Below, in pieces: positions 43,010 to 51,536 of a stretch of DNA of 64,000 bases. Both the position numbers and the translations under genes were made by a program. Each line of letters begins with the position of its first letter. The first letter of the stretch is position 1. The notes under the pieces were generated by a model, which made no database searches, had not been told where the DNA came from, and saw only the letters and a list, made by a program, of their open reading frames with translations. The stretch spans positions 3,286,001-3,350,000 of the forward strand of contig OZ242007.1 of NCBI GenBank assembly GCA_965204695.1, read 5' to 3'. Source of the DNA: JAHEKD01 sp965204695. Lineage in GTDB: Bacteria > Pseudomonadota > Gammaproteobacteria > Arenicellales > JAHEKD01.

Positions 43010-45583
43010 ATGGATCAGTGCACGAAGTCGTCCATACGATTTAATCCGAAAAAACAGTCTCATCATTCAATCAAGTCTCTTAAACCTAAATTACTCACCC
43101 TCGCTATCGTCCAGGCATTAGCTTTTCAGGCAGCTAAGGCAGCGAGTATAGAAGTGACCAGCAACCTGGATGACGGTACAGATTGTACCTTGCGTGAAGC
43201 CATCGCCTCTGTAAATGCCGGGTCGGATCAGAGTAACGGTTGTGTAATAGACACTGGTGCCGATCCTTTAGGTACCAATGACACGATTAATATGGCAGCT
43301 GGTGTGGCCGGCAGTACCATCACTCTGGGTGGCACGGAGTTAACTCCGACTAAGAGTGTAACAATCAATGGAGAAAATATTACTGTAGATGCCAATAATA
43401 CCTCGAGGGTGATGAATTTATACAGGCTGCAATCAGCCGCATATTTTTCTGTTACTCTAAATCATCTCACGCTTAGCGGAGGTAATTCGATAGACAACGG
43501 CGGTGGGATTTATGCTGGTTTCGTGGGGCTAACTCTGGTTGATAGCACGATTACGGGCAATACTGCAGGGAATGATGGAGGAGGGATTCATGCTTCCAAC
43601 TTTATACCCTTGACCTTAACTAACAGTACGGTTTCAGGCAATACGGCCACGAACAGTGGGGGTGGAATTTGGGCTGCCAGAGGGTTTCGTTACGTAAACA
43701 TTGGTTCTTTTCCAATGCTAGATTTAAACAATAGTACAGTTTCAGATAATACGGCTCAGTATGGTGGAGGGATTTATGGTGGCTGGCCTACTATCCTCAA
43801 GGTTAATAACAGTACAGTCTCAGGCAATACGGCAACAGCGAGTGGCGGTGGAATTCATTCCATATCTGCAGAAATTGATTTGACTAATAGTACGATCTCA
43901 GAAAATCGTGGGTCAGTTACTGGAGGTGGAGTTTTTGCGACTAACGTTGGGTTTACTAGGTTGACTAACAGCACGTTATCGGGAAATTACGCAACGATAT
44001 CTGGTGGTGGAATTTCAGCAGATCGCTTTACTGACATACCTTTAATCAATAGTATTGTTGCACATAATTATACCTCTGGTGTTCCTGCGGATGATTGTTT
44101 TGTCTATGGCGAACCTTCTTCTGTTTTTGAGGCTAGTGCTGATACTATAACTACATCTTCTTGTGATGGGGCTACTATAGCTGATCCGCTGCTTGGTCCA
44201 TTGGCGAATAACGGTGGTTCGACTCAAACTCATGAATTGTTGGCTGACTCTCCGGCGATTGATAACGCTACCGGTATCATTGCGACAGCCGCTGATCAAC
44301 GCGGTTTTGCAGCCGTCGGCACTCGTGATAGTGGCGCCTATGAGTTCGGAGTATTTGATCCCAGTGATTTTGTTCCGGTGACTTCAGTTAATAATCGCTG
44401 GACCATGGTTGGTTTATCTAAAGACGCGCCATCGAAGACGGTACAGGATGTGTTTGGTTCCGTGGGTCTATTACCAGGTGATTACAATAATAAATGGGTG
44501 GTGTACAGGTATGATGAATCGACTGAAACCTCGATAAGGATGGCGTTAACGGACACAATGGAACAGGACAAAGGTTATTGGATGGTGCAAAATACCGGTT
44601 CTGATCTAGAGTTTGCCCCTGATGGGACGGTTACTCCAGCAGATACTAGTGATCCGAATTGTCCCTCTGACTCCGGCTGTTTTGAGATTGACCTGGCTGA
44701 AGGCGACGGTAAATTTAATTTAATTTCACATCCGTTTACGGCCGATGTGAAGTGGCAGGATATTCGAGTGGTGGTTGATGGTGTGGTGGATTGTCATTAC
44801 AACCATGTGGCCGATACGTTCTGGAACTACAACGGGACCAGTTATGATAGTTTTAGTTCTACCTTTCCGCCATCGGACGGCGGTGTATTCGAAGCTTATA
44901 AGGGTTATTGGGTACAGACCTTGGCACCCAGTGTAGGTGCCGATGTAAAACTGTTAGTGCCGTTTGGACCGGTGAGTGAGCCGTGTGCCCCGCCAGCAGT
45001 GTCTTCAGTTAAAGCGCAGACTGAGGAACAGATTGCAGATTCAAACGAAGCAGAGGAGCTGCCCTGGTGGTTATCGTGGATCAGTGTGTCGCAGGCGGCT
45101 GAAGACACGAGCTTAAAACACGGTGAATGGTGGGTACGCCTACAGGCCGAATCGACAGAAGATGGTGGAATGGTCGATCAATATAACTACCTGGGCTGGT
45201 ATCAAGACAGTGACGACGGTAAAGACCGCCGTGATCTTAAAGAATTACCGCCGTTTAGTACTCCCTATTTAACCCTTGTGTTCCGTCATGATGATTGGGT
45301 GGATCACCCCGGTGATTATTCGACAGATTTACGTAAAACCAAGTATTGGCGAGAAGGTGAGGAGTGGGCCTTTATCATCAAGAGTGACAAGATAGGCCGA
45401 GAAGTGACATTGAGTTGGGAGGGATATTACAAGGTTCGACGCTTCTGGCGGATGCGGCTAGTGGATATGGAAAGCGGTAAAACACTAAGGACATTGAGCC
45501 GTGGTCAATTACAGACGTATACATTTACGACTCAACGCACTGAACATCGATTCAAGTGGGTGTTCTTGGAGCGGCCTCAGTGA
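43010..45583 (+). CDS. Large exported CSLREA / beta-helix / choice-of-anchor Q protein
   Basis: 857 residues. A long basic N-region leads to a hydrophobic export signal (about 27-43, ending AAKAA). A CSLREA-type motif (CTLREAIASVNA, near residue 59) is followed by a right-handed parallel beta-helix region (about 130-360) with rungs such as LTNSTVSGNTAT and GGGI turns. A choice-of-anchor Q-like segment (LANNGGSTQTHELL, SPAIDNA, DSGAYEFG) lies near 395-440. Then come two copies of a domain ending GYWMVQN (near 522) and GYWVQTL (near 631), and a unique C-terminal 170 residues. No PEP-CTERM or LPXTG anchor is seen. Probably a surface or secreted adhesin-like protein. Confidence 0.85.
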   Translation: MDQCTKSSIRFNPKKQSHHSIKSLKPKLLTLAIVQALAFQAAKAASIEVTSNLDDGTDCTLREAIASVNAGSDQSNGCVIDTGADPLGTNDTINMAAGVAGSTITLGGTELTPTKSVTINGENITVDANNTSRVMNLYRLQSAAYFSVTLNHLTLSGGNSIDNGGGIYAGFVGLTLVDSTITGNTAGNDGGGIHASNFIPLTLTNSTVSGNTATNSGGGIWAARGFRYVNIGSFPMLDLNNSTVSDNTAQYGGGIYGGWPTILKVNNSTVSGNTATASGGGIHSISAEIDLTNSTISENRGSVTGGGVFATNVGFTRLTNSTLSGNYATISGGGISADRFTDIPLINSIVAHNYTSGVPADDCFVYGEPSSVFEASADTITTSSCDGATIADPLLGPLANNGGSTQTHELLADSPAIDNATGIIATAADQRGFAAVGTRDSGAYEFGVFDPSDFVPVTSVNNRWTMVGLSKDAPSKTVQDVFGSVGLLPGDYNNKWVVYRYDESTETSIRMALTDTMEQDKGYWMVQNTGSDLEFAPDGTVTPADTSDPNCPSDSGCFEIDLAEGDGKFNLISHPFTADVKWQDIRVVVDGVVDCHYNHVADTFWNYNGTSYDSFSSTFPPSDGGVFEAYKGYWVQTLAPSVGADVKLLVPFGPVSEPCAPPAVSSVKAQTEEQIADSNEAEELPWWLSWISVSQAAEDTSLKHGEWWVRLQAESTEDGGMVDQYNYLGWYQDSDDGKDRRDLKELPPFSTPYLTLVFRHDDWVDHPGDYSTDLRKTKYWREGEEWAFIIKSDKIGREVTLSWEGYYKVRRFWRMRLVDMESGKTLRTLSRGQLQTYTFTTQRTEHRFKWVFLERPQ

Positions 45584-46048
45584 TCCGGAATGGGTACGGA
45601 ATGGCAGTAAGAGGAGATCCCCCTACGGAGTTTATCCTCGAATGGGGGGTCGGGATGACAAATAAAATGTCATTCCGCACTTACTCGGGCATAAAACTGA
45701 AGTGGAGGAATCTCTTTGGACAGACTGTACCTTCGATAAAGGCCCGAACCGGCTTTAGGAGACTCTGAATCAAGTCCGGCATTGCCGTTATAGGGTATAA
45801 GTGCCGGATCAAGTCCGGCATTGGGTTATCATTTTTAAGAGCCGGAATAAGTTCAGGATGACGATTGTAAGCTCGAATGGCCTGAAGGAGATTTTCACGG
45901 CGAGGTTGTATTACTTAACGATTAGAGGAATTGATAAAAATAGTGGTTTCAACAAGTCCTGTTTTGACTCGTTTCTTAATTGCCCAAGTGATCTTGATAG
46001 TATAGAAGAATTAAGTAAAGCCAGTACCTCAGGATTACAGCTGCGCTG
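45584..46048. repeat. Intergenic tract of clustered palindromic repeats
   Basis: This 465-bp gap between two genes holds several short palindromic elements rather than a gene. AGATCCCCC...GGGGGTCGGGATGACA lies around 45615-45661, TGTCATTCCGCACTT facing AAGTGGAGGAATCTC around 45666-45715, and a perfect hairpin TGCCGGA-TCAAG-TCCGGCA at 45802-45820. Partial copies of the same core (AATCAAGTCCGGCATTG and GGAATAAGTTCAGGATGACG) flank it. The last 190 bp show nothing recognisable. Confidence 0.65.
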
Positions 46049-47374
46049 TCAATCCACCAGCAGATCCGAAGTTTGCTTGAAGTCTTGTTCGTTCAAGATG
46101 CCAGCCAGACTTTTTAAGCTGAAAGTGCTGGTAATGTAATTATAACGGGACTGTAACAAATCACGTTGTGAAGAGAACAAATCTCGGGTGGCATCAAGGA
46201 CTTCAATATTGGTGCTGAGTCCGCTTTCAAAACTCTGTTGCCTGGCCTGCAGGGCGTTTTGTGCGGCTTTGACTGCAGATTGCAAAGCACTGACCTGATT
46301 TTTACTGGTCAATACAGTGTTATAGGCATCACGAATCCGGCGTTCTATATTTCTTGCAACTGTATCAACGTTTTTTAAGCTTGCACTATAGCGTTGACTG
46401 GCTTCACGAGTTTGCGATTTAATTTGGCCGCCTTGATAAATAGGGGCAGTCAAATCGAGAGTGAGCCTTCTTTGCGTTGTATCTATTTCACCGGAAATTC
46501 CATCATCATTGTCATTGTAGGTTTGTTGTGCATTTAAATTTAACGATGGCCAGTGTCCGCTACGGGCAATATCAATATTCTGTCTGGCTATGTCGGATTG
46601 TTGGTGAGCAACGGCTAGTTCGTAATTGTTTTTAAACGCGGTTTGAATCCATTCGTTCAGGTCGAAGGGGTGTGGATCGATAATCGGATAATTTTCATCG
46701 GGTTTAGCCAAAGCTTGAATGGGTTCACCAATTATTTCCATTAACGCCTGGCGATTATCAGCGATTGAGTTTTGTGCAGTCAAAATATCAACCTCAGACA
46801 ATTTGAGTCTGGACTCTGATTCAAAAAAATCGGTCGAAGTGCCCAAACCTGCATCTAGTAAATCACGGGCCTGATCGAATTGTTCTTTTAGTGTATCGCG
46901 TTCACGTTGAGTGACCCGCAAAGTATCTTCGGCTGCGAGCAAATTGAAATAGCGATCGGAGATTCGTAAAAATAAATCCTGACGGGCATTAGCGAGTTGT
47001 AATTTGGAAAGGTGAACCTGGTTTTTAGATAATTCTAAATTTTCGAATTGCGATTTATCCCAGATTGTTTGTGAGAGGGTAATGGCGGCATTTTTATTGT
47101 TATAAGATTCTTCACCGGAAGCAGACTGAAGTTCTGCATCTATATCATCATTGATCCGGCCTGCGCCGGCTGAAGCATTAATCTGTGGTCTTAAAAGACC
47201 TTTTGCCTGTTCGATAAATTCTTTGTCAGCCTCATAAGTGAATTGTTGCTGCATAAACGTAGGATCATTATTGATCGCTTTTTGATAAATGCTCCAGAGG
47301 TTTTCGTTGGCAATAGCAACCGCAGAAAACTGGACCAGCAATAGGTAAAAAGCTGGCTTCAGTATGTTTGGCAC
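46049..47374 (-). CDS. tolC: TolC family outer membrane efflux protein
   Basis: 441 residues from the GTG at 47372-47374; the open frame continues upstream but that part lies over hspQ and is not real. The GTG start gives a proper signal peptide (about 1-22, ending AVAIA). The mature protein has two repeated halves of long alpha-helical coiled coil with intervening beta strands (LWSIYQKAINNDPTF at the start; YELAVAHQQSDIARQNIDIA in the second half), as in TolC, the outer membrane channel for multidrug pumps and type I secretion. It lies 13 bp after hspQ. No pump genes are adjacent, so it is a stand-alone TolC. Confidence 0.9.
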   Translation of the reverse strand: MPNILKPAFYLLLVQFSAVAIANENLWSIYQKAINNDPTFMQQQFTYEADKEFIEQAKGLLRPQINASAGAGRINDDIDAELQSASGEESYNNKNAAITLSQTIWDKSQFENLELSKNQVHLSKLQLANARQDLFLRISDRYFNLLAAEDTLRVTQRERDTLKEQFDQARDLLDAGLGTSTDFFESESRLKLSEVDILTAQNSIADNRQALMEIIGEPIQALAKPDENYPIIDPHPFDLNEWIQTAFKNNYELAVAHQQSDIARQNIDIARSGHWPSLNLNAQQTYNDNDDGISGEIDTTQRRLTLDLTAPIYQGGQIKSQTREASQRYSASLKNVDTVARNIERRIRDAYNTVLTSKNQVSALQSAVKAAQNALQARQQSFESGLSTNIEVLDATRDLFSSQRDLLQSRYNYITSTFSLKSLAGILNEQDFKQTSDLLVD

Positions 47375-47387
47375 GTTATTTTGTCTT

Positions 47388-47717
47388 TTAGTGTGGTCTG
47401 ATATAGCGTTGACGGTAAGTGCCGTCTGAACTACTTTCGAATAACTCAGCAACCTGAGGGTGATCGACCGGTTCCGGATTATCATCCAGTTCCAGATTCT
47501 GTTCTGAAACATAGGCGACATAGCTATTTTCCGCATTCTCGGCCAGCAGGTGATAAAAAGGCTGATCTTTGTGTGGGCGGATTTCCTCCGGAATGGATTC
47601 CCACCATTGTTCACTATTATTGAATTCAGGATCCACATCAAACACCACACCACGGAAAGGATAGTGCTTGTGTTTAACCACTTGTCCAATGCTGTATCTT
47701 GCTGTTCGATCTGTCAT
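47388..47717 (-). CDS. hspQ: Heat shock protein HspQ
   Basis: 109 residues from the third in-frame ATG (47715-47717), which has AGGA 8 bp upstream; the earlier ATGs at 47732 and 47723 are too close to or upstream of that site. HspQ is a small protein first described as a hemimethylated-DNA-binding protein and later as a Lon protease specificity enhancer. Family features are YSIGQVVKHKHYPFRGVVFDVDPEF at the start, the central QPFYHLLAEN and SYVAYVSEQNL. It precedes tolC and is divergent by position from nothing; zapE lies upstream on the same strand. Confidence 0.93.
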   Translation of the reverse strand: MTDRTARYSIGQVVKHKHYPFRGVVFDVDPEFNNSEQWWESIPEEIRPHKDQPFYHLLAENAENSYVAYVSEQNLELDDNPEPVDHPQVAELFESSSDGTYRQRYIRPH

Positions 47718-47795
47718 AGCCATAATCCTCATACTATTATCTCTAGTATGGGGTATCTATTGTGAATTTCAAGTTAACCATTTCACAGAATTTGC

Positions 47796-48884
47796 TCAAG
47801 CCTTGTGCTCCAATGCCATGTATTCCTCAGATTGCATTTCCAGAAGTCGGCTACTGGTGCGTTCGAACATAGCGCTGAGCCGCTCGCCTCGATAAAGTTC
47901 AGACGGCTGCGCATTTGCACTGGCGATAAGGTTGACATGACGGTCGTAAAATTCATCAATTAATTCAATAAATCGCCTGGCTTTATCGTCCTGCTCCCAG
48001 CTCATGACAGGAATATTTGAAATTTGTACTGTGTGAAATTCCCTTGATAACTCAATATAATCGGCCTGTCCACGTGGGCCGTCACATAGCGCATTAAATT
48101 CAAACCAGGCAATGCCTTCACTACGCAGTATGACCGGAATTTCCCGCTGGAAGATAATCAGTGGGTCGGTAGTATGGGTTGTGGTACAGAGCTGGTTAAA
48201 ATAAGTTGTAAGTTGTTGATGGGTGTTTTCATCAGGTGGGCTAAGCCAGATTTGAGCTTGATTCAATGCTCTTAAGCGATAATCATTACCCCCATCAACG
48301 TTTAAGACCGTAGTGTGAGTTTTTAATAATTCTATTGCGGGTAAAAAACGATCACGTTGCAAACCATCCTTATAAAGTAAATTCGGCTCGGTATTTGAAG
48401 TGGTAATTAAACTCACGCCACGATTAAACAAGGCTTGCAATAAACCTGCCAGAATCATCGCATCAGCAATATCGTGTACTTGGAATTCATCCAGGCATAA
48501 CACTCGGATATCATTGGCAGATCTAGCGGCAATTATTTCTAGCGGATTTTGCAAGTCACGCATATCTTTGAGTTGGTCTTGGATGCCCTGCATAAAACGA
48601 TGAAAGTGAATACGTTTTTTTTCTTGGAACGGTAGTGAATCAAAAAATAAATCCATCAAATAAGTTTTGCCACGGCCAACACCTCCCCACATATAAAGTC
48701 CAGTAACTGGTTTTAGTGGCAGGTCTTTTTTAAATAAGTTTTTTAAAAAGCTTTTTGTTTGCATGGGAGGGTGCAACAGATTTGAATAAATGACGTCCAG
48801 GTGTTCCACTGCTTCGCGCTGGGCTTGATCGGGTTGAATCAAACCGCTGTCTAAATCTTGCTGATAGCGCTGAATTGGAGTCAT
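47796..48884 (-). CDS. zapE: Cell division protein ZapE (AFG1-like ATPase)
   Basis: 362 residues, typical of the family. ZapE is an AAA-type ATPase associated with the Z-ring under stress. Walker A is YMWGGVGRGKTYLMD (about residues 64-78), Walker B is VLCLDEFQVHDIADAMIL and TTSNTEPNLLY is the sensor region. The C-terminal RFIELIDEFYDRHVNL is also characteristic. It is divergent from nudE with a 59-bp gap between start codons. Confidence 0.95.
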   Translation of the reverse strand: MTPIQRYQQDLDSGLIQPDQAQREAVEHLDVIYSNLLHPPMQTKSFLKNLFKKDLPLKPVTGLYMWGGVGRGKTYLMDLFFDSLPFQEKKRIHFHRFMQGIQDQLKDMRDLQNPLEIIAARSANDIRVLCLDEFQVHDIADAMILAGLLQALFNRGVSLITTSNTEPNLLYKDGLQRDRFLPAIELLKTHTTVLNVDGGNDYRLRALNQAQIWLSPPDENTHQQLTTYFNQLCTTTHTTDPLIIFQREIPVILRSEGIAWFEFNALCDGPRGQADYIELSREFHTVQISNIPVMSWEQDDKARRFIELIDEFYDRHVNLIASANAQPSELYRGERLSAMFERTSSRLLEMQSEEYMALEHKA

Positions 48885-48943
48885 GTGCGGATTTTCGCCT
48901 TCGAACGTGGACAGTGCAAGCGAATAAAGCTACTCTTTGTGAC

Positions 48944-49486
48944 ATGAGCAAACAAAAGCCAAAAATCTTATCAGTCGAAACCGTCGCTAATAGCCGCTTA
49001 TTCAAAACCGAAGAAGTCCAACTTGAATTTTCCAATGGTGAGCGTGCTGCTTTTGAACGCTTGTGCGGAAGCGGTGCAGTCATGGTGATTGCGGTGAGCG
49101 AGACTGATTTGTTTTTAATACGTGAATATGCGGTGGGTGTTGAACGATATCTACTAGGTTTTGTCAAGGGTAGGTTGGAGCCAGGCGAGAATATTGAAGA
49201 CGGTGCTAATCGGGAAATACGCGAAGAGATAGGCCTTGCGTCAAGTAATCTCGAATTCATCCGTACTGTAGCAGTAGCACCTGGCTATACTAATTTTCAC
49301 ACACATATTGTGATCGCTAGTGATTTATATCCAAGCCGTATTGCCGGTGATGAACCTGAGGAATTGGAAGTTGTTAAAGTGCCATTAACTGATATTGATG
49401 ATCTTTTAAATCATCCGGAAATTATTGAATCACGCAGCCTGTTAGGCCTTTATTTGCTTAAAGATTGGTTGGCCGAGCAAACTTAA
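48944..49486 (+). CDS. nudE: ADP compounds hydrolase NudE (Nudix)
   Basis: 180 residues from the ATG at 48944; the open frame extends upstream but the ATG matches the normal N-terminus (PKILSVETVANSRLF). NudE hydrolyses ADP-ribose, NADH and related ADP compounds. The Nudix box is intact, running from G in GRLEPGENIEDGANREIREEIG to the catalytic REIREEIG helix near residue 95. The 3' end overlaps the convergent oxygenase gene by 4 bp. Confidence 0.94.
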   Translation: MSKQKPKILSVETVANSRLFKTEEVQLEFSNGERAAFERLCGSGAVMVIAVSETDLFLIREYAVGVERYLLGFVKGRLEPGENIEDGANREIREEIGLASSNLEFIRTVAVAPGYTNFHTHIVIASDLYPSRIAGDEPEELEVVKVPLTDIDDLLNHPEIIESRSLLGLYLLKDWLAEQT

Positions 49487-50334
49487 TCCAGTAGTGAATC
49501 GTTGCGCTGGTTCTCACGCTCGTAATGAATAGGCAGCACACGGCCATAGAGCTGTTTGCAACGTTCAACTTTAGCCACCATGTTAGGCTGGTCAACAAAA
49601 GAAAAAATCCCTACATGACGCTTACGATTACCCTCAACGGGCGTCACCCGATGCAGCGAGTAACGACCTTTGAAGATTTGTAAATCACCCGGGTTTAATT
49701 CCAGTGTATTAACTTCAGCTTCATCGCCATCAAGAATACGCTTAACTCCATTGTAGTTTTCGTCAGTTGAGGAGCGTAAGTTCGGCGAGTATTTGAATTC
49801 GCCGCCGTCCTCACCGTTTTGTATCGCCAGGGTCACAGTGTAATTGTTGGTGTCGAAGTGCCAAGGAAAGCCATCACCGTCCTCAACCACATTAATAATG
49901 ACATCAGCAAGTGGATCAGCATAGCGGTAGAATTCAGTTTCGTTCAAAGTATCCTGTATGAATGGCATAAAAGCTGGCCACTCATATACGGCGCGCAAAG
50001 GGCTGTCAGCGCCAAAGTTGTCAGCAGGGACGAATGAATTGGAGCGGTCATAAAAGCGTCGCACCGGATGATCTGGTTCTAAAGATTCATCATCAGTACT
50101 AAAATATGCATTAGTACGGTTAAATGAGCGATGGCCTTTATCAGCCACACAATCGGCCTCTTCAACGAAAGGTTGCAGTGCTCGTTTTCTAATAAATCCA
50201 GGAATTACCGCGCAACCTACATCATCAAGCTGTTCACGAATCTCAGCTACCAACTCCTTGTATTCAGTCGATTCAATTTGATCAATCGGGTAACGAGTTG
50301 TATCAATAAATTGGGCTGCATCTACGTTGTTCAT
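49483..50334 (-). CDS. 2-oxoglutarate/Fe(II)-dependent oxygenase family protein
   Basis: 283 residues from the ATG at 50332-50334, which has AGAGGA 6 bp upstream; an earlier in-frame start would read through a REP-like palindrome. The iron-binding triad is H159, D161 (PWHFDTNN) and H228 (YSLHRVTPVEG), with arginine R237 or R239 in the position expected to bind 2-oxoglutarate. Having Asp in HxD predicts hydroxylase rather than halogenase chemistry, although the overall pattern resembles the HalD/BesD amino-acid oxygenase group. It is divergent from an XRE-cupin regulator. The substrate is unknown, possibly an amino acid. Confidence 0.8.
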   Translation of the reverse strand: MNNVDAAQFIDTTRYPIDQIESTEYKELVAEIREQLDDVGCAVIPGFIRKRALQPFVEEADCVADKGHRSFNRTNAYFSTDDESLEPDHPVRRFYDRSNSFVPADNFGADSPLRAVYEWPAFMPFIQDTLNETEFYRYADPLADVIINVVEDGDGFPWHFDTNNYTVTLAIQNGEDGGEFKYSPNLRSSTDENYNGVKRILDGDEAEVNTLELNPGDLQIFKGRYSLHRVTPVEGNRKRHVGIFSFVDQPNMVAKVERCKQLYGRVLPIHYERENQRNDSLLD

Positions 50335-50361
50335 TGCTAATCCTCTGTTGTCGATCTTGTC

Positions 50362-50382
50362 ATGCTGGACTTGATCCAGCAT
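50362..50382. repeat. REP-like palindrome upstream of the oxygenase gene
   Basis: ATGCTGGA and TCCAGCAT are perfect 8-bp arms around CTTGA, again with the core GGACTTGATCC. A degenerate second copy (GTGCAGGATATGATCCAGTAC) follows near 50416-50436. Confidence 0.7.
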
Positions 50383-50588
50383 CTCCTACAATCATAGAGA
50401 TTCTGGGTGGAGCCTGTGCAGGATATGATCCAGTACTATAATGACGATATTTTTAAATAATACTCGTATTAATTCTTTTTTCAATATTTAACACTAAATC
50501 TGTAACTCATTGAAAAGTAATAACTACAGTTAAACTATGTTTATAATATTTAACAGTTTAACATCTGCCATATTAGATTCTGTTAATC

Positions 50589-51152
50589 ATGAAAGATATG
50601 AGTAAATCCGAAGATAAAGTGGGTCAGCGCTTGCGATCGATCAGGGCTAAGCATGGATTATCGCAGCGTAAGTTAGCAAGACTCAGTGGAGTCAGCAATG
50701 CATCAATTTCGTTAATTGAAAAAGATAAAATCAATCCATCGCTTGGGACTTTAGTCAAGCTATTGAGTGTTTTTGAAATGCCGATGGCTGAATTTTGGCA
50801 GCATCGGGTTACCCAATCGGAACAGGTTTTTTTCCGCTTTAATGAACTGGAAGAAATCATTAATAATCAAGTGACTTTCTGGCAGGTTAATCCGTCACCT
50901 GAAAATAGTATGATTTTTCAATATGAAAGGTATGAGATCGGAGCAGATACCGGGGAATCAAAATTCCCGGTTGATTGTGAAATGGTGGGAATTGTAATAG
51001 AAGGTCGTATTGACATTAGTGTAGGTGAGAATTCAAAGATCTTGGGGCCGGGCGATGCTTATCATTTCAATGGTCGTATTCCACACCGGTTCAGGGTTCA
51101 GGGTAATAAGCCGGTGATAATGGTTTCCAGCACTTCACCGGCTGTTTTCTAG
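50589..51152 (+). CDS. XRE family regulator with cupin domain
   Basis: 187 residues. An N-terminal helix-turn-helix of the Cro/C1 type (about 13-68, QRLRSIRAKHGLSQRKLARL...NASISLIEKDKINPSLGTL) is followed by a cupin_2 sensor domain (about 110-185, with PGDAYHFNGRIPHRF). This layout is that of PuuR/SutR-like regulators, which sense amino acids, polyamines or sulfur compounds. It faces away from the 2-oxoglutarate oxygenase gene with a 254-bp region between them and lies next to a disrupted LysE-type exporter, suggesting a former amino-acid-related module. Confidence 0.9.
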   Translation: MKDMSKSEDKVGQRLRSIRAKHGLSQRKLARLSGVSNASISLIEKDKINPSLGTLVKLLSVFEMPMAEFWQHRVTQSEQVFFRFNELEEIINNQVTFWQVNPSPENSMIFQYERYEIGADTGESKFPVDCEMVGIVIEGRIDISVGENSKILGPGDAYHFNGRIPHRFRVQGNKPVIMVSSTSPAVF

Positions 51153-51181
51153 AATTTAATCTGCAATAGGTATTCAGAAAG

Positions 51182-51525
51182 CTATTTCTGCACAAGGGTG
51201 TTGAGTTCTGTCGTTGCCATTGAAATCACAGAAAATACCAATAATAACGCCATAATGATATTGAACAATTGCAGTTGCTTTTGATTACGTAAAAGGTTCT
51301 GTAGGCTGGCTCCGAGTTGTAACCATAAAGCCATGCTTATTGATCCAACACTTAGGTAACCCAGAATGATGACCAACACCTGCGCCGTTACATTGCCTAC
51401 GGTTGTATAGGTTGCTATTGCTCCTACGGCAATCACCCAAGCTTTGGGATTGACCCATTGAAAAGCAGCAGCCTGAATGAATGTGAGTGGTTTTTTTAGT
51501 TCGTTATCGGCTTTGGGGTTGCCAG
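51182..51525 (-). pseudogene. LysE/RhtB family exporter, 3' part (disrupted by IS)
   Basis: C-terminal part of a LysE-family amino acid exporter. The frame after the IS reads NPKADNELKKPLTFIQAAAF then WVNPKAWVIAVGAIATY, a conserved LysE-family segment, and two further membrane helices. Joining this fragment to the 5' part at 52790-53060 while keeping one copy of the CCAG target duplication gives a continuous 204-codon gene without any frameshift, so the insertion looks like the only lesion. The fragment alone has no start in context. Confidence 0.9.
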
Positions 51526-51536
51526 TGACCTGCCCC

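Noticed and set aside
43480..44050. Recurring AACAGTACG-TCAGGCAATACGGC units resembling an array
   Set aside because: These are rungs of the beta-helix in the large exported protein, all in frame and with variable spacing.
45556..45768. 70-codon plus-strand frame after the large exported protein
   Set aside because: It starts inside that gene and runs through palindromic repeats, with no protein-like features.
47375..47689. Upstream extension of the tolC reading frame to 546 codons
   Set aside because: This part lies over hspQ in another frame and has no signal peptide; the GTG at 47374 gives a proper export signal.
48730..49260. 176-codon minus-strand frame opposite nudE
   Set aside because: nudE has an intact Nudix box on the plus strand; the opposite frame is Ser/Arg-rich noise.
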